From: DASRDR01 sp035550795
GTDB lineage: Bacteria; Methylomirabilota; Methylomirabilia; Rokubacteriales; DASRDR01
Length of the DNA stretch: 64,000 bases
Assembly (NCBI GenBank): GCA_035550795.1
Contig: DASZOL010000017.1
Coordinates: forward strand, 1 to 64,000
Reading direction: 5' to 3'
The notes beneath the pieces were generated by a model. It was not told where the DNA came from and searched no databases. It worked only from the letters and a program-made list of their open reading frames with translations. Below, piece by piece: positions 43,989-50,973 of the stretch. Position numbers and translations under genes: made by a program. Every line of letters begins with the position of its first letter. Position 1 is the stretch's first letter.

Positions 43989-44759
43989 TCACCGCCGCGC
44001 GCCCGTCCAGAAGCCCTCGGGGTCGAAGGTCCGGATCATGGCGAGCTCCTGCTCGGTGGGAGGCGCCGTCTCGCCGAGGTCGGGCGCCACGCTGAGCGGC
44101 CAGCCCGTCTGCGCTCGGATCTCCCCCACGGTGACCCCGGGGTGCGCGCTGGCCAGGACCATCTCGCGGCTCACGGGATCGAAGCGGAAGAGCCCGAGGG
44201 TGGTGATGACGGCCGACGGACCGCCGCCGGGCAGGCCCGTTCGCGCGCGCCAATCGCCGCCGCCACCGTGGCCAGGGGACGTGACGTAGTCGACCCGCTC
44301 CACGAAGCGTCGGCGCTCGTGCGTCATGATGACGACGTGGCGGCGGGCGAGCGAGGCGATGTCCGACCCGCCGCCGGACCCCGGGAGCCGGAGGGCCCCG
44401 CCCCGCGGCCCGACGTAGGTGGTGTTGAGATTGCCGAAGCGGTCCACCTGGGCGCCCCCGATGAAGCCGAGCGTGACGCGCCCTGCCTGCATCAGGCCCA
44501 TGACCTCGCGCATCTCCGTGCACCAGAGGGCGCCGGTCACGTTGGGTCCGTCCGACATGGTCACCAGGAAGGCCTGCGCCGGCGAGTCGCGGACCACGCC
44601 ATTCTCGAAGAGACCCACCGCCCCCGGCGCGTGCATCGACCGGGCCAGGCAGAAGGCGAGGAGGGGGAGCCGCATGCCGACGAACACCACCTCGTCATCC
44701 TGGATCTCCCGCGCGGCGGCGGCCACCATGAGCTCCGCCGGGGTGTAGGGCCGCGTCAC
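43989..44759 (-). CDS. Type I CoA transferase beta subunit
   Basis: A 256-residue subunit of the glutaconate CoA transferase B/IpdB group. LPGSGGGSDIASLA near residue 130 is the glycine-rich family block, and GFIGGAQVDRFGNLNTTYVG near 100 is typical of the B subunit. It pairs with the alpha subunit gene 9 bases upstream. In several members of this group (IpdAB) the pair acts as a ring-opening hydrolase rather than a transferase. A role in aromatic or steroid CoA-ester catabolism would therefore fit this window, but is unproven. Confidence 0.85.
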   Translation of the reverse strand: MTRPYTPAELMVAAAAREIQDDEVVFVGMRLPLLAFCLARSMHAPGAVGLFENGVVRDSPAQAFLVTMSDGPNVTGALWCTEMREVMGLMQAGRVTLGFIGGAQVDRFGNLNTTYVGPRGGALRLPGSGGGSDIASLARRHVVIMTHERRRFVERVDYVTSPGHGGGGDWRARTGLPGGGPSAVITTLGLFRFDPVSREMVLASAHPGVTVGEIRAQTGWPLSVAPDLGETAPPTEQELAMIRTFDPEGFWTGARR

Positions 44760-44768
44760 GGGTAGCCC

Positions 44769-45683
44769 TCAGCAGGCGTAGTCGACCGGCTCGGCGAGCT
44801 TGGCCGCGCCAGGCCGGAGCCGGTCCAGGCGCGCCTGGCCAAGCTTCGCGAGGTAGGCCGAGTGATCGCGAGGTCCTCGCACCCACTCATCCAGCCACGC
44901 CACCGCCCCCTCCGCGCTGGCGGATCGCGCGTGCCAGTCCGCGTAGACGGGATGGTCCCGGTTGTAGTGCCCCTGGACCGGCGACGGGTGCGCTCCCCAT
45001 GGCTGGTGGACGACCGCGGTCACGAGGAATCCCGGCAGGAGCGTCCGGTTGGGGTCGCTCCGGATCACCGCGGGATCGACGAGCTCCTCCGTCACGACGA
45101 TCACCGCGCGGCTCGCTTTGCCCGCCGCCGCGCTGACGCCCGTCGGTCCCCACGCGTGGCAGTTCCCGGCCGCGTCCGCCCGCTGGACATGAAGGATCGC
45201 CACGTCCGGAGCCAGCGCCGGCACGAGGACCAGCGGCACGCCGGTGAAGGGACACGGGGCCACCCGTGCGCGCGAGCCCGTGGAGAGGAGGTCCGAGCCG
45301 AGGAGGCTCCGGGTCGGCAGGTACGGAACCCCCTGCGCCGCGGCCTCGAGGGCCAGCGCGATCGAGAAGTTCGAGTGGTCCTCGATCTCGAGCGGGCACG
45401 GGATACCCTGCTCCAGTGCCCGGCGGAAAGCATAGGCCGCCCCGTGCTGGACGTTGCCGACCCACGCCGCGACGATGCGCCGGACGCAGCCGGCGGCGAT
45501 CAGCTGCTCGAAGCAGATGTCCGATATCGGGCCGACCAGCGTGAGCTCCCGCCGGCGCTGGCGGATCAGCTCGTGCGCCGCGGCGAAGGGGATCAGGCAT
45601 TCCAGGGCCGTGCCGAGGACCACGGTGGCGCCGTCGGGGACGTGGCGGCGGAGCGCCTCGGCCAGCGTGAGGACCTTGCTCAC
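44769..45683 (-). CDS. Type I CoA transferase alpha subunit
   Basis: A 304-residue subunit of the glutaconate CoA transferase A/IpdA group. Family blocks are VPDGATVVLGTALE near residue 17, ALEAAAQGVPYLPTRSLLGSD near 115 and ILHVQRADAAGNCHAWGPTG near 170. A GTG start at 45683 is preferred because the conserved protein begins there, with AGGTGG 14 bases upstream; an in-frame ATG at 45746 would add 21 non-conserved residues. It is translated with the beta subunit gene directly downstream. The real acceptor and donor are unknown. Confidence 0.84.
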   Translation of the reverse strand: MSKVLTLAEALRRHVPDGATVVLGTALECLIPFAAAHELIRQRRRELTLVGPISDICFEQLIAAGCVRRIVAAWVGNVQHGAAYAFRRALEQGIPCPLEIEDHSNFSIALALEAAAQGVPYLPTRSLLGSDLLSTGSRARVAPCPFTGVPLVLVPALAPDVAILHVQRADAAGNCHAWGPTGVSAAAGKASRAVIVVTEELVDPAVIRSDPNRTLLPGFLVTAVVHQPWGAHPSPVQGHYNRDHPVYADWHARSASAEGAVAWLDEWVRGPRDHSAYLAKLGQARLDRLRPGAAKLAEPVDYAC

Positions 45684-45850
45684 CGGCCGGCTCAGTCCAC
45701 CTGGGGGGGAGCGGCGGCGCTCCGCCCCCAGACCCCCCCACCGCATTGATCAGTCGCGTGGCGCCGAAGAGATTGGTTCACGGCCTCTCAGTCGGTGAGC
45801 CCGGTGCCGGCCGGGGCCGCCACCGAGAACGGCAAGGCCCGACTCACGCC

Positions 45851-45869
45851 GCTGAGCCGGCGGCTCAGC
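45851..45869 (-). repeat. Hairpin overlapping the stop codon of the aminotransferase gene
   Basis: Perfect 8-bp stem GCTGAGCC/GGCTCAGC (45851-45858 and 45862-45869) with a 3-base loop. It contains the TGA of the gene at 45865. A Rho-type terminator or mRNA-end stabiliser is possible; no T-run follows. Confidence 0.4.
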
Positions 45870-47055
45870 CCTCGAGCCCGGCGCAGGCGGCCTCGATCCG
45901 CGCCAGGCCCTCTCGAATCTGCTCGAGGCCGCACGCGTACGAGATGCGGAGGTGTCGGTCGGAGCCGAAGTCCGCCCCGGGCACGACCGCCACCCGGGCC
46001 GCGTCCAGCAGGAAGGCGGTGACGTCGGCCGAGCCGCGCAGCACCTGCCCGTCGAAGCGACGGCCGAACAGGCCCGAGACGTCCGGAAAGGCGTAGAAGG
46101 CGCCCGGCGGCATCGGACATCTCCAGCCAGGGATACGGTTCAGCCCGGCGACGATCACGCGCCGGCGCTGGTCGAACTCCCCGGCCATCTTCGCCACCTC
46201 GTCCTGCGGCCCGCCGAGCGCCTCGACCGCCGCCCACTGGGCGATCGAGGTCGGATTCGACGTGCATTGCCCCTGGAGATCGGTCATGGCCTTGACGATC
46301 TCGCGCGGCCCTGCCGCGAAGCCGAGACGCCAGCCGGTCATCGCATACGTCTTCGAGCAGGTGTTGACGACGATCGTCCGCGCCTTGATCTCCGGACCCA
46401 GGGCGGCGATGCTCGCCACGCGTCCCTCGTAGGACAAGGCGTCGTAGCACTCGTCCGAGACGACGTAGAACCCGTGCTCCAGCGCCAGCGCCGCGACGCG
46501 CTCGAGATCCGCCCGCGGGTACACGGCGCCGGTCGGGTTGTTCGGGGTGTTGAGGAGCAGGAGCTTCGTCCTGGGCGTCACCGCGCCTCGAAGGGCGGCC
46601 AGATCGAGCTGGAACCCTCGGGGCTCATCGCACCCCACCACGACGGGCACGCCCTCGCACAGGCGGACTTGCTCCGTGTAGCTCACCCAGTACGGCGCGG
46701 GCACGATGACCTCATCACCCGGGTCCACGAGCACCGCGCAGACGTTGTAGAGGGTGTGCTTGGCGCCGACCGAGGCAATGACCTCGGACGACTCGTAGGC
46801 GAGCCCGCTGTCCCGCTTGAGCTTCGCGCAGATCGCGGACTTGAGCTCCGGGATCCCTCCCGCGTCCGTGTACTTGGTCTGTCCATCCCGGATGGCTCGG
46901 ACGGCGGCCTCCTTGACCCGCTCGGGCGTGTCGAAGTCCGGCTCACCCGCGGTGAACGAGAGGACGTCGATGCCCTGGGCTCGCAGGGCGCGGGCGCGGG
47001 CGGAGAGGACCAGGGTGGGGGACGGCGTCAGGCGGCGGGCACGCTCGGCCAGCAT
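45865..47055 (-). CDS. aspC: Aspartate-type pyridoxal phosphate aminotransferase
   Basis: A 396-residue fold-type I aminotransferase, class I-beta (Thermus AspC-like). The conserved N-terminal SFTAGEPDFDTPERV near residue 38, NTPNNPTGAVYP near 168, SDECYDALSYEG near 200 and the PLP-lysine region NTCSKTYAMTGWRLGF near 228 are all present. Arg near the C-terminus in HLRISYACGLEQIREGL binds the substrate carboxylate. The length is standard. It stands alone between the CoA transferase genes and coaD. Aspartate is the likely amino donor, though prephenate or aromatic activity also occurs in this subgroup. Confidence 0.9.
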   Translation of the reverse strand: MLAERARRLTPSPTLVLSARARALRAQGIDVLSFTAGEPDFDTPERVKEAAVRAIRDGQTKYTDAGGIPELKSAICAKLKRDSGLAYESSEVIASVGAKHTLYNVCAVLVDPGDEVIVPAPYWVSYTEQVRLCEGVPVVVGCDEPRGFQLDLAALRGAVTPRTKLLLLNTPNNPTGAVYPRADLERVAALALEHGFYVVSDECYDALSYEGRVASIAALGPEIKARTIVVNTCSKTYAMTGWRLGFAAGPREIVKAMTDLQGQCTSNPTSIAQWAAVEALGGPQDEVAKMAGEFDQRRRVIVAGLNRIPGWRCPMPPGAFYAFPDVSGLFGRRFDGQVLRGSADVTAFLLDAARVAVVPGADFGSDRHLRISYACGLEQIREGLARIEAACAGLEG

Positions 47056-47094
47056 GGTTCAGCTCACTCCTCTTCGGGTTCTCGCGTCCCGGGA

Positions 47095-47580
47095 TCAGCC
47101 GCGGCGCAGCCTCTCCCGGAGCCGCTGCTCGACGCCGGCGGGGACGAGGCCCTTCACGGAGCCTCCGTGACCGGCGACTTCCTTGATCAGGCGCGACGAA
47201 ATGTACGAGTACGCCTCGTGAGGCATGAGGAAAACGGTCTCGACCTCCTCGCGCAGTTTCCGGTTCATCAGGGCCATCTGGAACTCGTACTCGAAGTCCG
47301 ACACGGCCCGGAGTCCGCGGATGATCGCCTGGGCGCCCAGCCGGGCGGTCAGGTCGACGAGGAGCCCGTCGAACACCACGACCTCGATCTCGCGCAGGTG
47401 CCGCGTCGACTCCCGGATCATGTTCACGCGCTCGCTGGCCGTGAACATCGCAGTCTTGGCCGGATTCGTGACGACCGCCACCACGAGCTCGTCGAAGAGG
47501 CGGAGGCTCCGCTCGATGAGATCGAGGTGCCCGTTGGTCAGCGGGTCGAACGAGCCCGGGTAGACGGCGCGAACGCCCAC
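47095..47580 (-). CDS. coaD: Pantetheine-phosphate adenylyltransferase
   Basis: A 161-residue nucleotidyltransferase for the penultimate step of CoA synthesis (4'-phosphopantetheine plus ATP to dephospho-CoA). YPGSFDPLTNGHLDLIERS holds the T/HxGH motif. NPAKTAMFTASERVNMI and ISSRLIKEVAGHGG are family blocks, the last with Arg in place of the usual ISSTxxR spacing. It is separated from rsmD by 94 bases; rsmD-coaD is a widely conserved pair, which supports both calls. Confidence 0.95.
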   Translation of the reverse strand: MGVRAVYPGSFDPLTNGHLDLIERSLRLFDELVVAVVTNPAKTAMFTASERVNMIRESTRHLREIEVVVFDGLLVDLTARLGAQAIIRGLRAVSDFEYEFQMALMNRKLREEVETVFLMPHEAYSYISSRLIKEVAGHGGSVKGLVPAGVEQRLRERLRRG

Positions 47581-47674
47581 GAATCGCTCCTGCTGTCTCG
47601 GCGCTAGATGAGGCGACCGCCGCGGCTCACGACGGAAGGCGGGATCGCCGGGCGGCGACGAAGATGTGGCGCAC

Positions 47675-48256
47675 TCAGGGCCTCGAGCCGTCGGGAGTGT
47701 ACTCCTCGGCTCGAAAGAAAGTCAAGGCGCTGTCGCCGAAACGCCGCGGCCGGCGGTGCGCCACGAGGTCCGGCACCGCCGGAAGCTCAATCCGCGTGGA
47801 GTGCTGCACGACCACTTCCGTCCCGTTCCGGCAGACGCCGGTGGCACCGAGCGCCTGGAGGGTGCGCGCGGCGAGGGTGGTCGCATACGGAGGGTCGAGG
47901 AAGACGAGGTCGAACGGGCCCTCCTGGGCGCCCAGGTCGGCGAGCACGCGGAGCACGTCGCCCGCCAGCACGCGGGCGGCGGCGCGGGACGCACCGAGCG
48001 CCGTCAGATTCGCCCGCAGCGCGCGCAGGGCCGACGGGTCTCGCTCCACCAGCACCACGCGGGCCGCGCCGCGGGACAGCGCTTCGATCCCGACCGCTCC
48101 CGTGCCGGCGAAGAGATCCAGGACGCGCGCCCCCGCGACGGCCGGCCCGAGCACGTCGAACAGGGCTTCGCGCACCCGGTCGGCCGTCGGGCGCGTCCGG
48201 AGTCCCCGGGGCGCCCGGAGACGCCGCCCGCGGTCGTGGCCGCCGATGATGCGCAC
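47675..48256 (-). CDS. rsmD: 16S rRNA (guanine-966-N2)-methyltransferase
   Basis: A 193-residue SAM-dependent methyltransferase. MRIIGGHDRGRRLRAP at the start and RPTADRVREALFDVLG near residue 25 are RsmD-specific. DLFAGTGAVGIEALSRG near 52 is the SAM-binding motif and FLDPPYATT near 120 is the catalytic DPPY motif for N2-guanine methylation. It is 6 bases after the recG stop, so co-transcribed with recG. Confidence 0.95.
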   Translation of the reverse strand: MRIIGGHDRGRRLRAPRGLRTRPTADRVREALFDVLGPAVAGARVLDLFAGTGAVGIEALSRGAARVVLVERDPSALRALRANLTALGASRAAARVLAGDVLRVLADLGAQEGPFDLVFLDPPYATTLAARTLQALGATGVCRNGTEVVVQHSTRIELPAVPDLVAHRRPRRFGDSALTFFRAEEYTPDGSRP

Positions 48257-48262
48257 GTCGGC

Positions 48263-50356
48263 CTATCCGATCGACGCGAGCTCGAGACGCTCGCGCCATC
48301 GGGCGAGAAGCGCCTCGCGCAGGGCGCGGTGCTCCGGGGAAGCGAGCCCCGGATCCCGCGCCACCAGCTGCGCGGCCTCGTCTCGCGCCTGCTCGAGAAG
48401 CCGGGCGTGGGTCACCAGGCCGGCCGTGCGGAACTCGGGGAGCCCGGACTGGCGCGTCCCGAAGAACTCGCCCGGTCCGCGGATCTCGAGATCGGCCTCG
48501 GCGAGACGGAACCCATCCTGGGTCTCGGCCATGGCGTCGAGCCGCTGGCGGGCGTCGTCGGACAGGGGCTCGTTCGCGATGAGCACACAGAAGGACCGCG
48601 CCGCCCCGCGCCCAACCCGCCCCCGGAGCTGGTGGAGCTGGGCCAGCCCGAAGCGCTCGGCGTGCTCGATCAGCATCACGGAGGCGTTGGGCACGTCGAT
48701 GCCGACCTCGACCACGGTCGTCGCCACCAGGACGTCGACGTCCCCCGCCTTGAACGCCCGCATCACCGCGTCCTTCGCCTCGAACGCGAGCCGCCCGTGG
48801 ATGAGGCCCACGCGGAAGTCCCGGAAGGCACCCGCCTGGAGCCGCTCGGCCATCTCGGTCGCCGCCTTGAGGTCGCTCGCCTCCGTTTCCTCCACCAGCG
48901 GGCAGACAACATACGCCTGCCGCCCCGCCCGGAGCTCGCTCCTGACGAACTCGTAGATCCTGGCCCGGGCCGGCTCGCGCCGCACCTCGGTCCGGATGGG
49001 CGTCCGGCCCGGAGGCAGCTGGTCCAGCACCGAGACGTCGAGGTCGCCGTACAGGGTGAGCGCCAGCGTGCGGGGGATGGGCGTGGCGGTCATCACGAGC
49101 ACGTGCGGATGCTCGCCCTTGCCGCGAATGGATGCGCGCTGGAGCACGCCGAACCGGTGCTGCTCGTCCACTACCGCGAGCCCGAGGCGTTGGAGCTCGA
49201 CCGTCTCCTGGATCAGCGCGTGCGTACCCACGCCGATGGCGGCCGCGCCGCCCCGCAGCGCCTCTAGGGCCGCCTGGCGGTCGCGCGCGCGCTGGCCGGC
49301 GGCGAGCCAGGCGACCGAGAGGCCCAGCGGCTCGACGAGGGCCCGCACCGTCCGGAGGTGCTGCTCCGCCAGGATCTCGGTCGGCGCCATCAGGAGGGCC
49401 TGGCACCCCGCCTCCACGGCGGTCAGGAGCGCCATGACCGCGACGATCGTCTTGCCCGAGCCGACGTCGCCCTGGAGGAGCCGGTTCATCGGCACCGGGC
49501 GCGCGAGGTCCGACCGGATCTCAGCCCACACCCGCTCCTGAGCGCTCGTGAGCGCGAACGGCAATCCGCGGAGGAGACGCGCCACGAGCGCTCCGGGGGG
49601 CGCGAGCGGTCGCCCATGCTCCCGGGCCTGCCGCCGGCGCCGGAGGGTGAGACCGACCTGTAACACGAAGAAGTCCTCGAAGGCGAAGCGCCGACGGGCC
49701 GCCTCGATGTCGTCCAGCCGGTCGGGAAAATGAACGGCGCGGTACGCCGCGGCGACCGGGACGAGGTCCCGGCGCCGGCGGAGCTCGTCGGGAAGGATGT
49801 CGGGGACCTGCTCCGCGTGGGCCTCGACGACCTGGTACAGGAGCGTCCGCATCGGACGCTGGAAGAGCCCCTCGGTGAGCGAGTAAACGGGCACCACGCG
49901 GCCCATGTGGATCGAGGCCAGCTCGTCCTCCTCCACGATCTCGAAGTCGGGGCTTTCCAGGACGACGCGCCGGTCCTTGGCGAGGGCCTTCTTCCCGTAG
50001 AGAACGACCCGCTGGTCGCGCTTGAAGACCTGGGCGAGGAACCCCCGCCCGAACCAGAGGGCGGTGAAGTAGCCGGTCTGGTCTCGGAACGTCACCTGCA
50101 CAGGAGCCCGCGATCCGCGGGGCGGAGGCGCCACCCCGAACACGGTCCCCTGCACGACGCCTGTCTCCCCCAGGGGAAGCTTGTGGAAGGGCACGAACTC
50201 CCGGCGATCCTGGTAGTCCCGGGGGAAGTGATTCAGCGCGTCCCGCACGGTCGCGAGCCCCAGACGCTCGAGCAGTCGGGCGCGCTGGGGGCCCACGCCC
50301 TTGAGGTACTGGAGGGAGGTGTCGAGGCCGGCGGGGGCCTTAGCAGCCGGATTCAC
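48263..50356 (-). CDS. recG: ATP-dependent DNA helicase RecG
   Basis: A 697-residue fork-remodelling helicase. The N-terminal wedge/OB domain (GVGPQRARLLERLGL near residue 15, VQVTFRDQTGYFTALWFG near 85) is followed by helicase motifs GDVGSGKTIVAVMALL (Walker A, near 298), VVDEQHRFGV (II), TATPIPRTLAL (III) and LHQLRGRVGRG (VI, near 585). Length and order are standard. It acts at stalled replication forks. The gene diverges from rpmB and precedes rsmD. Confidence 0.95.
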   Translation of the reverse strand: MNPAAKAPAGLDTSLQYLKGVGPQRARLLERLGLATVRDALNHFPRDYQDRREFVPFHKLPLGETGVVQGTVFGVAPPPRGSRAPVQVTFRDQTGYFTALWFGRGFLAQVFKRDQRVVLYGKKALAKDRRVVLESPDFEIVEEDELASIHMGRVVPVYSLTEGLFQRPMRTLLYQVVEAHAEQVPDILPDELRRRRDLVPVAAAYRAVHFPDRLDDIEAARRRFAFEDFFVLQVGLTLRRRRQAREHGRPLAPPGALVARLLRGLPFALTSAQERVWAEIRSDLARPVPMNRLLQGDVGSGKTIVAVMALLTAVEAGCQALLMAPTEILAEQHLRTVRALVEPLGLSVAWLAAGQRARDRQAALEALRGGAAAIGVGTHALIQETVELQRLGLAVVDEQHRFGVLQRASIRGKGEHPHVLVMTATPIPRTLALTLYGDLDVSVLDQLPPGRTPIRTEVRREPARARIYEFVRSELRAGRQAYVVCPLVEETEASDLKAATEMAERLQAGAFRDFRVGLIHGRLAFEAKDAVMRAFKAGDVDVLVATTVVEVGIDVPNASVMLIEHAERFGLAQLHQLRGRVGRGAARSFCVLIANEPLSDDARQRLDAMAETQDGFRLAEADLEIRGPGEFFGTRQSGLPEFRTAGLVTHARLLEQARDEAAQLVARDPGLASPEHRALREALLARWRERLELASIG

Positions 50357-50393
50357 GGGACAGACAACCCCGCAGGCGAGCGAGGCGCCAGGC

Positions 50394-50422
50394 TTGTCTC
50401 ACCTCGGGCTCCATGGTATAGA
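50394..50422 (+). promoter_or_regulatory. Candidate rpmB promoter
   Basis: TTGTCT (50394-50399) and TATAGA (50417-50422) are separated by 17 bases, each matching sigma70 consensus in four of six positions. The predicted start near 50429 leaves a 76-base leader to the rpmB ATG. It lies in the divergent recG/rpmB gap. Confidence 0.5.
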
Positions 50423-50504
50423 AGTGCGTCGCCCGGCGGCAAGCCTGGTCCTCCCGGGGCCGGCCCGGCCGCTGGAACCCATCTCTCCCGAGGAGTCCAG
50501 GAGC

Positions 50505-50696
50505 ATGGCCCAGCGCTGCGATGTCTGTGGAAAGGGCCCCGTCGTGGGCAACCGTATCAGTCACGCGCACAACGTCTCCTCGCGCCGATGGCTGCCGAAT
50601 CTGGTCTCGATGCGGGCGGTCGTGAAGGGCCAGGCCAAGCGGGTACGCGTCTGCACGCGGTGCCTTCGCGGAGGCAAGGTCGTCAAGGCCGTCTGA
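50505..50696 (+). CDS. rpmB: 50S ribosomal protein L28, zinc-binding form
   Basis: A 63-residue ribosomal protein. CDVCGKGP near residue 5 and CTRCLRGGKV near 52 form two CxxC pairs, so this is the zinc-binding (C+) type. NRISHAHNVSSRRWLPNL is the L28 core. The ATG is preceded by CCAGGAGC. An in-frame upstream start at 50301 would add 68 residues unlike L28 and was rejected. It is the only plus-strand gene between 26 and 64 kb and converges on the micro-ORFs. Confidence 0.95.
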   Translation: MAQRCDVCGKGPVVGNRISHAHNVSSRRWLPNLVSMRAVVKGQAKRVRVCTRCLRGGKVVKAV

Positions 50697-50701
50697 GGAC
50701 C

Positions 50702-50734
50702 GGCCGCCGGGGGTGCCAGTCCCCCCCGGCGGCC
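50702..50734 (+). terminator. Hairpin terminator after rpmB
   Basis: Perfect 12-bp stem GGCCGCCGGGGG/CCCCCGGCGGCC (50702-50713 and 50723-50734) with a 9-base loop, starting 6 bases after the rpmB stop. No T-run follows, so termination may depend on Rho. Confidence 0.6.
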
Positions 50735-50753
50735 TGCGCTGACAGGAGAACGA

Positions 50754-50781
50754 GGGCCGGGGCTGGCTTGACCCCCGACCC
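50754..50781 (-). terminator. Hairpin terminator after the micro-ORF unit
   Basis: On the minus strand a 9-bp stem with one G-U pair (50754-50762 and 50773-50781) and a 10-base loop lies 11 bases after the second micro-ORF stop. Only a weak pyrimidine tract follows. With the rpmB hairpin it separates two convergent units. Confidence 0.45.
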
Positions 50782-50791
50782 GTCTCACGCA

Positions 50792-50830
50792 CTACTTCTT
50801 CTTCTTCTTCGCAGCCTTCTTCTTCGCCAC
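50792..50830 (-). CDS. Lysine-rich micropeptide, copy B
   Basis: A 12-codon ORF with GTG start encoding (M)AKKKAAKKKKK and ending TAG. GGGAGGTGAT (50836-50845) lies at 9 bases' spacing from its GGAGG core, a strong ribosome binding site. It repeats copy A 73 bases upstream almost exactly, with one more lysine and a synonymous GCT codon. All lysines are AAG. Duplication with preserved reading frame, stop and ribosome binding site argues for translation. Poly-lysine peptides could bind nucleic acid or membranes, or the lysine run before the stop could stall ribosomes; no function is known to me. Confidence 0.55.
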   Translation of the reverse strand: MAKKKAAKKKKK

Positions 50831-50865
50831 CAACGATCACCTCCCTTCCTTTCGTCTTGGTCCCG

Positions 50866-50887
50866 CGAAGGGGCTGCACCCCCTTCG
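50866..50887 (-). repeat. Hairpin between the two lysine-rich micro-ORFs
   Basis: Perfect 8-bp stem CGAAGGGG/CCCCTTCG (50866-50873 and 50880-50887) with a 6-base loop, 16 bases after the stop of copy A and 35 before the start of copy B. It may attenuate transcription into copy B or be an RNA-processing site. Confidence 0.5.
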
Positions 50888-50903
50888 AGCGACACCACCG
50901 ACG

Positions 50904-50939
50904 TTACTTCTTCTTCTTCGCGGCCTTCTTCTTCGCCAT
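50904..50939 (-). CDS. Lysine-rich micropeptide, copy A
   Basis: An 11-codon ORF encoding MAKKKAAKKKK and ending TAA. AAGGAGGTGA (50945-50954) is a full 10-base match to the usual 16S anti-Shine-Dalgarno, 8 bases from its GGAGG core to the ATG. That is the strongest ribosome binding site in the window. It begins 34 bases after the stop of the AbiEi-like gene and is probably on the same transcript. The same frame is open upstream, but that part lies inside the AbiEi-like gene. The peptide is 73% lysine with an AlaAla kink. Function unknown. Confidence 0.6.
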   Translation of the reverse strand: MAKKKAAKKKK

Positions 50940-50973
50940 CGTGCTCACCTCCTTCCGTCGCTCGTGAGCGAGG

